From NCBI GenBank assembly GCA_964036155.1, contig OZ038423.1, positions 71,687,249-71,751,248 of the forward strand: 64,000 nt of DNA. Reading direction: 5' to 3'. The position numbers were made by a program, and so were the translations under genes. Below are positions 24,197 through 37,605 of this stretch, in pieces. The notes beneath the pieces were generated by a model that worked only from the letters and a program-made list of their open reading frames with translations, made no database searches and was not told the DNA's origin. The DNA is from Diploscapter coronatus (lineage: Eukaryota; Nematoda; Chromadorea; Rhabditida; Rhabditidae). Each line of letters begins with the position of its first letter. The stretch's first letter is position 1.

Positions 24197-25762
24197 AAAT
24201 CTGATGGCAACCCAGAAAGGTGGTCGAAGTGGTTACATCGTTGCACATGAAACAGTATTAAAATCTTAAGTTTACAAAGCCCTATTCTATTTATCATGCA
24301 GCTACATTTCAAAATTCCCAAACTGATTCGAATTCCTGTAGAATTTACTTTTAATCTTTCAACTGTCTTTAGGATGTGAGCACTTTTCTCCTGATGGCTC
24401 AAATTTAAGTACTTTTCTACAAGATTAACGAAAAGAAGTTTTAGGAAAAAACTTGGGGTTTAGACATTTGAAAAAGTATTCCTTTTATGATTTTTTAAAG
24501 AAAAGTACTCCCATCCTCCATTTTACTACTTCCATATTTCATCTTCTTTCATACATTTCCCCTTATTCTGGTCTCTCTATGTTATGATTATCAATTGAAA
24601 ATGAGAAAATTACACATTACCATTTTAGTACATACAAACTGATTATCAATTATCATATCTAATGATGAAAACTCTTTCAAATCACTATCAATCTCATTTC
24701 ACTTGTTTCATTTCTAAGGTACAAAATTGTAGTTTTCAAATTTTGACGAAAATCTTATTCTTTTCAGAAACTAAAAATGTTCGCCCATTTCTGGAACTGA
24801 TATTGACTATTTACTCAGAATTGACGTTTGTAGCCATGCAGTGCATATTTTAGACAATGAACTATTCCCATGTTTGACATTTTCAAGCAAAGTATTTTGT
24901 TCCCAGAACCGGAAACAAAATTTGGGAGGAAAATATTCATTCTTCTGGAGAATTAACGAAATTGGCACAGCAATAATACTTTATCCTGGATTTCTGAGTT
25001 CAATTCAAAATAGATGAAGAATAAGTGAGCCATTTGTAAAATTCGCCCACTTTAGAAAAAAATCTGGAAAAAGATTGAAATTTGCAAAATTGGGCGATTT
25101 TTCAAGATCAAATAAATGAGCTGATCAATTCCTCAAAAATCATCAGACCCTACACAAATAGATTCTGCTAGTAGATTTCACGGGCTTTTAAAAGTTCACC
25201 AATTTTGGACCAAAATGCAAGGAATGCTGAACTCGTCAAAAGCCTAAATTATTATATAAGATAATTTAGAAATAATGTGCACATGGTGCAAAAATAGGCG
25301 AGAAATGAATGAGAGCGGCGGTGTAGAAACCAGTCCGTGTGTATAATTCGAATGAGAGAATCCCCTCGAGTCGAGAAAATAGACGGTCAGACAGGGAAGA
25401 GGAGGTCTGGGGTGGTGGTGAGATCTGAAATGAGATCTGAAGCAGAAGAAAGATGGGGGAATAAGACGCGATGAATGAGTGGACATACTGTAGAAGTCGC
25501 CCTGAAATCAAAAATTTCTGAAAAGCTATCCATAAAGTTTTAAAAATTTGGAGCTCCTAAGAATTTGAAATTTTCGAACCCATCGTTTTCAGAAGAAATT
25601 GCAAGTTGGTAGTTTCTACAAAAATAAATTGAATGTCCTTTTTGTTCATCATATCGTGTGCAGGTGAAATAAAGCTGATAGAATAAAAAAAACAATGAAA
25701 TTTCAGCAATTTAAAGAGATACGATTTTGGATGTAAGTGATTTACAAAGAAAATACCCTAAT
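24197..25762. other. intergenic between convergent genes
   Basis: An ATTAAA poly(A)-like signal lies near 24256 for the upstream + gene. No exon supported; two short overlapping - strand ORFs (25244-25511) lack splice context. Confidence 0.5.
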
Positions 25763-28336
25763 TTAGTCCTCATCGAGGTTGAGGCGACGCATGGAAACGG
25801 GGGTGCGGAGGCGGGCGGATCTGCGCAGCTGCTGCGTGGGCGTGTTCGAGTTGACCTGATTACGGGTTCTCCGCTTCTTTTTCGATCCTTTGGAATTGGC
25901 TGCCTTGGACTGTACGGTTGTATTTTCGCCGTCGTCGTCATTCTGTTGTCCCGACGTCGACGGCAATTCTTCGTCATCGGCTTCGGCAGCAGGCGTCGTA
26001 GGCAGAGACTTGAATTGCTGAAATTCGTCTTTTTAAATTAAAACAAAAATAAGCTCACTTTTCCAGATATTTTGAAATTCTTTTTGATTCAGAAAATCTA
26101 TCTTTTGAGATAATTTTCTAGGTTTAAAAATTCAGATTTTTTTTGCAAAAATAAAAAAAAAAAAACCTGTGCAATATCATCCGTGTCGCTCTGTTGCTCC
26201 CAGTCCTCTTCGACCACTTTTTTCACCTCAATCTTCAGATTCTCTTTGACGTCGTCAGTGCCGGTTGACTCCCTCTGTTCCTCGATCGAAGAGAAACGCA
26301 GCTGCTTTCTGCCGGTGCGGCGAAGTTCCTGAAAAAAATCGTATTTGTTTATTCTAAAAAATTATTTTCCAAAAAACATCAAATCAATGGAATCTTTCAA
26401 TATCGTTCCTTTTCTAGTTCAGAATTCCAGAAATTTTCCAATGAGACCTTGCGAGAATTAAACAAAATTTTATTAAAAATTTTTTATTCACTTTCTGACC
26501 TGATTTGCTTGGAGGAGGATTTTTCTTCCCGGCAGAGGCGTGGATGTCTGAATTGTGGCGGGATCGAGAGGGACGACCTTCTTGATGCTGCCGAGCAGAT
26601 TCGGGCCGCTAGCCGCTTCGGAAGACGTCTTCAAGAAGTCCAGTGCCTGCAAAATCAAATTTTATGGGTTTTAGAAAAATATATATATACCATTTTCCTT
26701 TCCTCATCACTCGCGTCGAAGATGTTGATTCCGAGGGGCAGCAGAGTGTTGGTCTCGTGCTGACGACGAGAACGCAGTGAGGGGCGCTGAAATAAAGTAA
26801 TTGAAAGATTATTTTTAAAAGCTTTTCTGGGATAGATTTAAGAAGACGTTTTTTCATATAAACTATTTTTGATCACCCGAAAATATCAGGTATGTAATCA
26901 TTTTCATCTCGTAAGTTTGATTCAATCTATTGCTGTGATTTTGTAGAAAATATCAAAATTTCCAACCCCAGTAGTTCGATTGTCAGGCGTCGGGTCATTC
27001 CTACCGAAGGCATTGGACATGAGGCTGGGTCTTCCAGTGGGGCGGGCCTGAAATCCAAGTCCCATGCCGGTGCTGCTGACTCGGCCGGTCGTCTTCGGCA
27101 TTGCAGGGGTACGAGTGGCGCGGAGTGTGGTTCCAAAGGCCACAGAAGGGCGGTTGGTGGTAGGGGTGAGGGTTGCTGAAATTCGTTTATTTAAAAAATC
27201 AAAACTCTATTTTCTACGATTTAAACAAAATTTCTTTGTTTTCTAAGAAAAAAGTACGGATTCCATCTTCAAAAACTATAAAGTTGAAAAAGTAGGAAAG
27301 CAAACTGACAGAAATGAAGACAAAGAAAGACGCTTTCTTCCTCACCCTTGTTCTGGATTCCAAGTCCGAACGCAGTGGGTCTGCCAGTGAATGCAGTCAC
27401 TCTGCCAGTCGTTGAGGGGGCGGTCGTGGCCCTTCTGCCGAGTTCGGCCTGTGCCGGTGGTTGCTTGGTGGCTTTGATGTGGGCCAGCGCGCCGGGCACA
27501 ACTTTGAAGTCCTCGTTCAACTGTCTTTTGAAGTTCGACAGGCTGAATTTTGTTCATTTAAGAAAAAGCCTATCATGATTCTTGAGATCTGAATTTTCTC
27601 GAATTTCGCATGATGTTTTTCTGCCTATTTTTTCAGTTTTATGAATCTTGAAAATGCAGCATTTCCAGAAATTGGCTCTTTTCATAGAATCTGAAAACGC
27701 AGGACTCCTAGAGAAATATTCAGAAATTCCATTTCACTTTATTTTTGGACGTACGGAATCTTGGAAGCACTGAAAGAAACAGTTCCAGCATTCGGAGCTC
27801 TGGACGTGGAAGGCCGGGGCTCGTCGTGTCTGGCCGCAGCGGCATGGAGGGCTGCCTGATCTCCGTCGTCCCCCTTCTGGACTGGCCCTGCCACCTTCGT
27901 TGCCGTTTTGGGCCTGGACATGTTGCTGAAAAATCACTTTTACCTATATTTCTTTCTTTTTTTTTAAATTTTATTTCCAAGACAAAGTTTGCTGACTTCT
28001 GGTAAATTAAAATTGCAAACTTGTATATTCGATTAGGCGGTTTTTTCAGAAAAAATTTAAAAGAACAAAACAAAAGCAAATCTCGGAATCTTTTCCTATT
28101 CTTTGATACATGAACAAATTTGACCGAGTTGCAGATCTGATTGAACATTTCGTTCCAGAAACACAAATTTGGAATATTTATTGAGATATGAATTTGACTG
28201 ACTTGTAGATTTGTCGGGCCATTTTGATGCGCTCGATCCTCTCCTCTTTGGTGAGTGCCTTCGTTTTGGCGATGTCCGTCTTGGACGTCCTCTTCGGGAC
28301 ATCATTTTTCTCCTTCACAGAAGTCGCTCGAGCCAT
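25763..28336 (-). CDS. unrecognised basic Thr/Pro-rich protein, probably disordered, possibly chromatin or cytoskeleton associated
   Basis: Eight exons: 28203-28336, 27755-27925, 27346-27542, 26967-27175, 26691-26786, 26500-26646, 26167-26328 and 25763-26017. They join to 456 aa, with an acceptor CTTTCAG 9 nt upstream of the ATG. The N-terminus is a basic helix (KALTKEERIERIKMARQIYK). Exons 3 and 4 carry related Thr/Gly/Arg-rich units (TTGRVTAFTGRPTAFGLGIQ and TTGRVSSTGMGLGFQARPTG). A more acidic coiled-coil-like segment (KENLKIEVKKVVEEDWEQQS) follows, and the C-terminus has KKKRRTRNQ then RRSARLRTPVSMRRLNLDED. Many TP/SP sites suggest phosphorylation. No enzyme motif, signal peptide or membrane segment is seen. 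A nuclear or mitotic role is an inference from composition only. Confidence 0.8.
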
Positions 28337-30742
28337 GTTTTTGAGCTGAAAGTTGTAAAATTAGAAAAAAAACACTCAGCGAATAAAAATTAAAGTTCTC
28401 GATGAAATGTAAAAGTTTGAAAATAAGAACATATTTTGCCCCAAGAAAAGGGAAGAGTTACGAATTTCGAAAAGAATTTAAATAAAAGGAGGAGAATTTC
28501 AAATCCCCTTTTCGCGGCTGCATGCAAGGGGAAATGGAAATGTGGGAGGAGACTAGAATCCAGAGCGTCATTTCCAACTTTTGAATTTTCTTGGAAAGAG
28601 ACGAATTTTCAAAGAAGAAAAATTGTAAATTGAAAGATAAAAATGTCAAATCAGTCAGGAGAAAGTCCGATTTTCTGGACGAAGAAGATCTTTCAAATTT
28701 ACATTATCATACTTTGGAAGGTTTATTTTTTATAAAAAAAAAATTTTTTTAATTAAAAAAAGTTCAAAGAATTTCAGAAAATTGCCAGCCTTGACGGAAG
28801 CAATGAGAACGAATAAGGAAAAATGGACTTGTTGAAAATCGGCCTGGAACCAGTTTTGCAAGATGTCATTCATCATTCATTTATTATCGAGCATTTTCGT
28901 GTTTTCTCGGTTTTCTTCTATTAATTCATTAAGTTTTCCGAATCCCTAAATGAACACATTTTTCGCAAACTTCAAGCCGTTCGCAGGCTTTTGCAGAGAA
29001 ATTATACGCTGATTTTTGGCATAGAACCGTTTCAGAAGGGTTATCGTCGATCTATAGGAGTGGTTTTTCATGACATTTGGCCTTTGAAGGGCACTTCTCA
29101 TTTTTGGGGATCCCTGATTATCACTTTTTTCTACATTTCGCGCATTTGCAGAGGGGCGGAACTTGCGCTCCCTACATTTACATTTCTCGAAGCAACACGG
29201 TCAATGCAAAAATGAGGTAAAATCAAAGAAACAACATCTAATTCAAGCTAGCAATTTACTACTTCTAGAAAATACATAAAAATCCTAAAATGGCTAGATA
29301 AAGTCTAATAAAATCGAAAACTTGTGCACTGCCAAAAATTCGAATTCATCGACGTTCGTCTTTTTCCATGTTTTGGAGTTGTTTCTTCCTGCTCCAAATG
29401 ATAAAATTTCTAAACTCATCATTTCATGACTATAGTTTGGAAAACAGGTTGCAAACCCCTTTCAAATTTATGTGGTCCAAGTTCAAGCGATATGCTCCCT
29501 CTGTCATAGCATCCTTTGTTGTGCAACAACTGTCCTGCTCGCTATCCTCCCTCGATTTCGATCTTTGATTGTCGAGCAAAACTAATGTCCTCTCCTCGCT
29601 GTTTCGATTTTTCTACGGAAATTGAAGAAACTTCCTGGAGATATTGATTTTCGAAATCTTACTCTTTTGTGGACACGTAAGATAAGGTCCTGGAAACTTG
29701 TGTATTGGCCTGTCTGGTTGAAGAAAGGGGCTTATTTCGAAAACTTTCAAGATTGGTCTAGAAAATTGACAACTTTGTATTTTGGTGGAAACAATCTTAG
29801 TGATCGATCAAATTCCTGTCGATTCGCTGCAATCGCAATCGCCGGAAGCACTCCATCTGTTTCCATCCCAGGTGTTAATCCATGCTGCTCGATTTCAGTT
29901 GTTTATCCCCTTGCACAGATCAGATTCAACTTTGTTATGCGTGTAATCGATCTATTTCAAGATTGAGCTGGAAGTTGGAAGATATGTGGTGATGAATGAA
30001 AGAGAAAAGAGGAATTGGCGAAATGACTGATAATGATAAGACAGAAGATGGAGGTGATAAACATGAAGAATTAGGTGAGAGGAATATGCGCGTGCAGTCG
30101 GAAGGAAACGTTGCGAATTCTTTGATTGATTAGATTTAGAATGCAATCTGGAACATGTACATATTGATTGAGACATTATCCGAACACAAATCTTTATTCA
30201 ATTCGATGGATGTGTAAAACAATAAACAGTGACATGAACTTACATTATAATACTCAATATTATTAGATATCAATACTTATATGATGAAGAAACATGGAAA
30301 ATACAAACAATTGAACATCTGTGAAGATATAGCTGAAGAATAAGATAATTCTCTTGTTTTATAATACTTTCCTTAGAATGTATGTTCATTTGGATTAAAA
30401 ATGAAAATAGAACAAGAAAATGATAGAGATAAACGTGATGAGAGGTAAAATTTAGAAAAGACTAATTAACTGGAATAATTTCATTGATGTTTAACAACAT
30501 GAAACAAGATATCGATGAAGAAACTTAAAGAAAGTTGGAGATAAAATTCGGCAGTTTAGAAAATTCAGTATAATGAAAGTCGTCGATCTCAAAATGGGAT
30601 TTCGTAGATTTTTGGAGAAAACTCTGACGCTATAAAAATAGATTTGTAAAGTATCTAAATTAGGAAAATGTGGTGAAGAAAAGATTAGATAAAATCGAAA
30701 AATCTAGCGGGGATTTTCTTCGGCATCCTTGGATTGGTATAT
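28337..30742. other. intergenic, about 2.4 kb
   Basis: Upstream region of the basic-protein gene and 3' flank of the aquaporin. The longest ORFs (for example 29622-29966, +) lack start or splice context and homology. TTTATT at about 30189 could serve as a - strand poly(A) signal. No gene supported. Confidence 0.5.
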
Positions 30743-33700
30743 TTAGGCCTGGGCCGACTCTTCAGCACTGAAAAAACACGGATTATTATTCGGACGGAGA
30801 TTGATTAGCGTTAGTGCTGTTTAAGAAGCGTACTTATTTGCGTATAGGACTTTTAGGCTTCTAACTATTTTTCATGCTTGGGGGTTACACAAAGGATCTG
30901 CATTATCTACATAACCCTATCTCTATTCTTCTAAAACTCCTACAAAGCATCAATGCTTGGCCCCAGGCATTTTTGATTATGGGCTACGTTTAGTCAAAGA
31001 GTGAGATTCTCACAGAATTGACTCACTTCAGAGTCTAGGCGTATCTGTAAATTGTAAATTACGACTAGAAAACCCGACTAATCTATCGTCTAATCTAGTC
31101 GATCGTAAAACTTTATTAAGTAAATTATTTGGGGGAAACTTACTCCTTGGAAGTCAAAGGCTTCAATTCCTGATTTCCGGTCAAAACGACGTATTTCTCT
31201 TCGACATCCTGAAATTGATTATTTGGACTTCTGATGGGAATCGCAATGATTACCTGAGGCGTGTGGAAGCCGATCAGAAGCTGGTACAGAAGTCCACCGA
31301 GGATTCCTCCGACCAATGGGGCGATGACGGGCACCCAGCTCCACGTTCTGTGCCTAAATTTCAATTTTAATCCTTTGGATCAGTTTGGACGATCCATTGA
31401 ATATGAATGAGTGAATGGAATTTTCCCAGAATGATCAATTTGTTCATGAGACTGAACAATCTATTGAAGTTCATTTTCAATATTCAATAGATACGAGTTT
31501 TTCTCTCTGCCAGAATTCATCATTAATGTATGCGGGTTCGTGTCTTTCTGTTGTCGGTTACTTTCCACATGTTTTATGGCGGCGTCTTTTCCTTTGGCAT
31601 TCTGCCCCTTTTTCTCTTTCTCTCTCGCTCTCCTAACTCTATCGGCCAACTTTGTTTTGAACGACGCGCTCTCTTTCGGACCAAATGAGCAGTGAAATTT
31701 TGATTCGAAGAGGAAGCGACAGGAAACAAAGCGAAGATTGAAAGAGGGGATCGCAGAAAATGAAAACACGGGAGTTTGAAAACAGGATGTGCGATTGATA
31801 AGATACGAATTGAAAGCGAAACTCACGAGAAAACTTCACCGCCGTATCCCCAGATGAAAGTGAAGAGACGGGGTCCGAGGTCACGAGCGGGATTGCAAGG
31901 ATAGCCGTCATTGTAGGCGAAGGCAGTTCCGATTCCGACGAAAGTGACACCAATCTGCAAGTTTCGTGAGTGGAAATGGTTGATCGGTTAGGAAGTGGTA
32001 CCAGGACGGGCTGAACCCAAGATGGGTAGGCATTGCGCTTGTCGGTGATGTGGGCGATCAGGAAGCAGAACACGGCGGTAGCGATCATCTGAAAATAGCA
32101 TTTTAGACCCATTTTCGTCTTTGAGCTGTACGATTTTCGTCTCCTATTTTCCTATTCAAAGTAAACGCGCATCCTCAAGTCAATTTCCTAATGTGGGGTA
32201 TTAATTATGCTTCGATCGTGTTCCTATGACAACATCAACCGCATTATGCCTACTCAAAACGCGCACTATCTAAATTTAGGCTATTAGCTTAGGCTGTCGA
32301 AAAAATCGTCAACTCTTTTCCCGTTTTATCTTTAGCTTGCGCCTTCTTTTATTATCTCGGCTTTTCATTTATATCCGCAATTACCTCGTCTTGTTGCAAT
32401 GCAATGGAACATAAATTTTGCACGACATTTGCAAATGAAAATGCCAATATTTAACATAAACAAACATCGTATTTCATTCAGATACGAGGATTAAGAAATT
32501 GAGAACGTTTTAATTTACCTGGTTGAGGAAGCCGTTGAACAGGCCGACTGGTACTGCCGGGTACGAGGCAAAGATTCCTGCAGTGGCACTGTTGCCGACA
32601 ATCTGGTGATTTCCTCCGTCAAAGCCGAAGATGGCGTCTGAAATTTACTTTAATGAAGACTTAGATGCAAAGCTATTCGTACCTTGGTAGACTGCATAGG
32701 CAACAGCTGATCCGAAAAGAGCTCCGAGGAGTTGAACGGCAAAGTAGAGGATGAATCTAACTGGGGAGAGCTGGCCGAACAGGGCGAACATGGCGGAGAC
32801 TGCAGGGTTGATGTGACCTCCAGAGAGTCTGGCGGAAATCGCAACACCGAACCAAATCGCAATGCCAATACCAATGTTGACTCCGATCGTCTCATTTCCG
32901 AGAACACCTTTACTCTTCGGGAGAACTGCCTGTGCAACGACAGAGTTGAGCACCAACTGAAATTATCTCATTAGTAGTTTTTCTCTTGCACATTTATTCT
33001 TCGATATAATTGCTCTGGGATACATCGACTTCTCGATTTCCTGCCCCAACTACTTCATCTTCTCCGTTTTCACGCTCTCTCCCTTTTTCTGCCACAAGCA
33101 ATGTTTTTGTCATTCGGCTTGTTCTGCACCTCTTCGCCACACTATTTCCTCCACGCACATTGTCGTGAGGCTGTCCCCAAATGGTCGATTGTTCTCATGC
33201 AGAATTTATCACGGCCCCAGGGAGTTAGCAGATTGAGAGATAATGAGAATGCGAGGAGAAAAGAGCGAAGTCAGAGGTGGTAAACAGAAATTCGAATAGA
33301 GGTCTTCCTTGGAAAAGGAACAACGTGTGCACAACAATATCTGTGCGGTTCTCAAAGACGTAAATATTTCTCGTGGAGGCAATGGGTCTTTTCGGCTGCG
33401 CTGAATTTCCCTCATTAACTTTTTGCCTCCTGCCTTGCCGAGTCCAAGAGCTGCATTCAGCAGCATTAAGTTGTGTGCAGGCATTATACTGCCATACTAC
33501 TGCTGCTGCTGGTTTCTGGAGGCAGTTTTAAACCACTTGCTTATTCGAATGCTGGGGCAGAATGGCGGAATGAGAATGCAGCAGAAGGAGAAGCACATTG
33601 CATTGCGACTCGGGAGGCCATCAACCAAATGTCGAAGGCTAAAGCGGTCCAAGAAAATAGTGGTCCAGGAAGGAAAATATTTGCATCTCGCATTGATCTA

Positions 33701-34867
33701 ATGCAACCTTTGCATGTCTAATTTCTACAGCAGCGATAAATCTGGCTCCACTACGAATCATCAGCAAAGCATTAGTCCAATGCCTATGCGCATGGGGAAG
33801 GCAGGAGAGACTGAAGGGACTCCACAAGGGCGATAATCCAATTCGAAACCCGCTGCAGCATTCCGCTTGCATCTCTACCTTCTCTGTCCCTCTACCATCT
33901 CGTTTATCTACTTTCTTCACACGTCCGAAATAAACATGGAGCGGGTTTATAAATAACCGACGAATGAGATTATTGAGTCGGTTCGACTGATCTCTTTCTC
34001 GATTCGTCTTCCTCATCTCACAGCTGGCCAATGGCCTTTCCTCTTTTTGTTCGCTGTCCAAAGGGCCATTTTGTGAGAGATCCCCCTGCCATTGGCAGCA
34101 GTTGCTTGCCAGACACAAAAAGACAAAGAAAAGAGAACGACACTATTGCAAGACAGCACAATTCAAAGACCCCCAGCCACCAGACGCCAGAGACCATCTC
34201 CCCCACTCGGACCCCTTTCTCATATCTGCGGTCCTAAACCAGCACAATGGTATTTTCACAAACGTTCCACCTGGTAAAGTTTTTCGCTTTGTTTTCCGCC
34301 ATAAAATCGCAATGCATTGCAAATTTTGCAATTCAAAGGTTGAATTGTTTGTTGTGTCCCATGTAGAATTGTGAGTCGCCCTGTGTTGACTAGTTCAATA
34401 AATTTTTTTGCGTGCCTTTTCAAACGGGCGTTCTGTGTTCATGACTCTCCCTGCAAAAACTTTCATCTCCCCTCTTTTACGTACCTTTCACAGAAGTTAA
34501 AAATTGACTTGTCACCCCTCCGCTGGCGCAGAAAAATGAGCGAATTTGAACAAATCTGTTGTCGATTCTCGCGACGAGAAAACAAAATGGCGAAGGTCAA
34601 ACCGCGGGGAAAATTGGCATCCGAGTGGCGGAAAACCGCGGCACGGCGAAATGAGATGATGGAATCATGATGGAGCAAGAGAAACACATTTCGCAATTCC
34701 AACAATAGAAAATGGAAAGATTGAAGAAAAAAGCGTGGCAACAATCAATAGAAAAAGTATGACAAAATATTGATACATACCAGGAGAAGGAAGGTACCGG
34801 TAAATTCGGCCAGAAGAGCTCTGCCAAGCTCGTGCTTAACGTGCAACTTCGCTCGAAGTTTGTCCAT
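30743..34867 (-). CDS. aquaglyceroporin (MIP family water/glycerol channel)
   Basis: Eight exons: 34781-34867, 32683-32956, 32519-32637, 32002-32088, 31827-31954, 31254-31353, 31144-31208 and 30743-30767. They join to 294 aa. The two NPA boxes are at residues 79-81 (SGGHINPAVSAMFALFGQL) and 210-212 (YPCNPARDLGPRLF). The Asp after NPAR (D214) is the aquaglyceroporin signature, predicting glycerol as well as water transport, as in the C. elegans aqp-1/2/3 type. Six membrane spans are recognisable, from GRALLAEFTGTFLLLLVLNS to WVPVIAPLVGGILGGLLYQL. The tail is short and acidic (LTSKDAEESAQA). Intron 1 is 1.8 kb, far longer than the others, and could hold regulatory elements. An acceptor (TTTGCAG) lies 5 nt before the ATG. 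Confidence 0.96.
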
Positions 34868-37570
34868 CTCGCCTGCAAACAACTGCAATTAATTTTGGCT
34901 ATTGGCCACCAGAAAACGGACACGACGAATTCAATACGAAACGGAACTAACAGAGTCCGATGCCAGAAACGACCAGAGGAAAAAATCAAAACGACGCAGA
35001 GTAGATAAAAAGCAAAAGGGAGAAAGGGATCAAATTGAGATTGAAACAAAGAGATTGTGAGCCGGACGTGAAATTGCCATTGGGTTAGTTAGGAGAAAGG
35101 AGGTGATTGATGCAAACGAAAAGACCGCGAGAGAATTGGGAGATCAACGCTAATGATGAAGAGATTCTAAGAGGCAGAAAGACACGAATAAGAAAAGATG
35201 GAAGAGGAGAGGGGATGGCACCAGAGGCAGAGCAGAAGGGAAGTTGGGAGGAGCGAGTAGGGCGGAGCATTGGAGGAAACGAACCGAAGGATACAGGCAA
35301 AGGCGAAGGCAATGTCAGCCCAAGCCAGGCAGGCAAGCAGACGAGTAATTGGAAGGGAATGAATTGGAAATGAAGAGAATTAGAGATGCAGAAGAGGCGA
35401 TTAACTACTGAAATGGAAAGGCATATTGGGTAGAGGAAGGACGGGCAGTGATCGTGCTGTTGGAGAGGAGTAGTAACCTTGGACGAGCTATGTGTATGTC
35501 TCTCTCATAGTAACGATAGCGAGGCTCTGCAACTACTGCAACATGCGCTTGTTTACAGCCGCCTGGCGTGCTATGCAGGCGAAACGCTGTGGATCAGTAC
35601 CACCCCTTTCCTATGTGCCTTTGCCTCCTCTTCTTTCCACACAGGTTCAGGTTCGGAGAGGGAGATTCGTCGATTCGGCTCCGCCCATCTGCCGATATTA
35701 CATATATTAGATTGATTGGACGACCACGCCCCCATTTGCCCGGCTTTGTCTCTGTCAAACGAGGGTCAGAAGATGGTCGAGAGACAGAGGGCGAATCGGA
35801 AAATCAGAGAAAAATAACGGCGAAGAAACGAGCACATTTCGGATATGAGTCATTTGAATGAAAATGGAGCGGGAGGATGAGCACCAGCGGCAGCAGCTGA
35901 CAGAGAAGCAGAAAGAGGAGGGGGACGCTAGAATTTGAGACAGCGCGGAGTACGAGAGAAGGGATGTGATGAATCGCGCAGAATGTGATTGTCTGTTGTG
36001 TTGTTTCTTTCTTTCCTTCTGGCTGGCATTTGAATCATTCGAATTCTAAATGATAGTGTACGGGGAACGACGCGCGTGGCGCGGAGAATGGGTTAAGTGA
36101 TATGGAAAGTGACAATTTGAAAGGTGGAACAAGTGAAATGCGAAATTGGGAAAGGGAAGGGAAGGAAAGGAAAGAAGCGGAGCGGGGAAGGGGGAAGGAG
36201 CGCGGCGACGCATTCTGTACACAATTCATAACCAGCACAACAAGGGGCGGGAGATATTGTGGTTGGCGTAGTCCAGTGGGGGCTGCTGCTGCAATGGAAA
36301 TGTGAAAGAGAATGGTGGAATAGAGATGAAGAAAGAAGAAGAAGAAGAAGAACGAGAGGGATTAGCAGAAATAGGAAAGAGCTGCAGGCAGAATAAGAAT
36401 AGAATGGAATGGAATTGGATAGAGATGATACTGCCACAGGCATACGCCACGCGACTCTCTCCTGGTCCACTTCAATTCACATATTGCATATTCTGCTCCA
36501 ACAGCTAGCTGAAAGGCTAATGAGATGGCCAATGATTGCAGCAGCCGAGGTGTAAATAGCGCATGCACGCACGCATTTAGCGAAGAGGAAGAGGATTAAC
36601 TGCTAGGTAACCAAGCCAAGCTGCTGTGTGATACGACTGCTAAAGGCAGAGCCCGATATGGGCTATGAATATTCTATTCTCAACGAGAGATTGACAACTG
36701 TAAATTAGACTGGCTATCGAATGGCAGATGCAAGATGTGAATTTGGAGGAGAGGAAAGAAAAAGATTTAGAGGAGAAATGGACATGACAGGGCGCGACAC
36801 GGCTGGGAAATCTGTTGAGTGAAGGGCGAGCTGTCGATCTTTCGTACTGTTAGAGGATGCAACACGATTTATGGTGTGTCGACTGGCGTTCCCAGATTAA
36901 TCCTCTCCCTCCCCCCTACTACTGTCATTTGCAATGCATCCATTTCACTCCCAACATCCTACACTGAACTTTATTTATGCATCTACTCGGCGCATTTTCA
37001 TGTTCGCTCCATGCAAACAAATCATTCTTCCTGTGTTCGGCAGGGTTATTTTTGAATTCTCCTTTTCATGCCTTTCAAACATCGCAAACCATCAACGGCG
37101 CTTCAAACGGACACAATCAATATTTTATTACGAAACTGTCGTGTTGCCAAGTTTTTGCGAGCGTGTTTTCACCATTTTCTCGCGCTCATCATCACTCATC
37201 AGCAGCAGCTCGCTTTCTCCATTCGACCGAATAATAAAAATATTAGCAATAGCGGCGTTCATCAGTGACTGTGCGTCTCGTTTTTCTGCAAAGGTATCAT
37301 TGTCGTTTCTCTTCACATAATGTGGCCTAAGTCATGGCTAAGACGTATCAGTATTTCACGGAAAAGTCATGTAAATAATGTGCGTCTTTTGCTGTGAGCT
37401 GCACAAGGGGAGTCGAGTATCTTGCTTTTCGTTTGAAATGCAGCAAAAACAGCCCAGAGGCACTCTGCCAGGGCCAAGAAAATACGCGTACGCGTACGAA
37501 AAACACAATGATCGAATAAAATTGAGACAGCTGTTGATGGGAGAGTTGGAAGAAAAAGATATGGGAGAGA

Positions 37571-37571
<1 letters not shown>

Positions 37572-37603
<32 letters not shown>
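37572..37603. repeat. (AT)n microsatellite, about 16 units
   Basis: An uninterrupted alternating AT run lies in the large intergenic region, flanked by GAGACG and AGATGG. Confidence 0.95.

Positions 37604-37605
<2 letters not shown>

Noticed and set aside
29622..29966. + strand ORF of 114 codons
   Set aside because: Starts at a non-ATG codon, no splice context and no recognisable motif; probably noncoding.
31461..34118. Several ORFs on both strands across the aquaporin locus
   Set aside because: They lie in aquaporin introns or are other-frame shadows of its exons.
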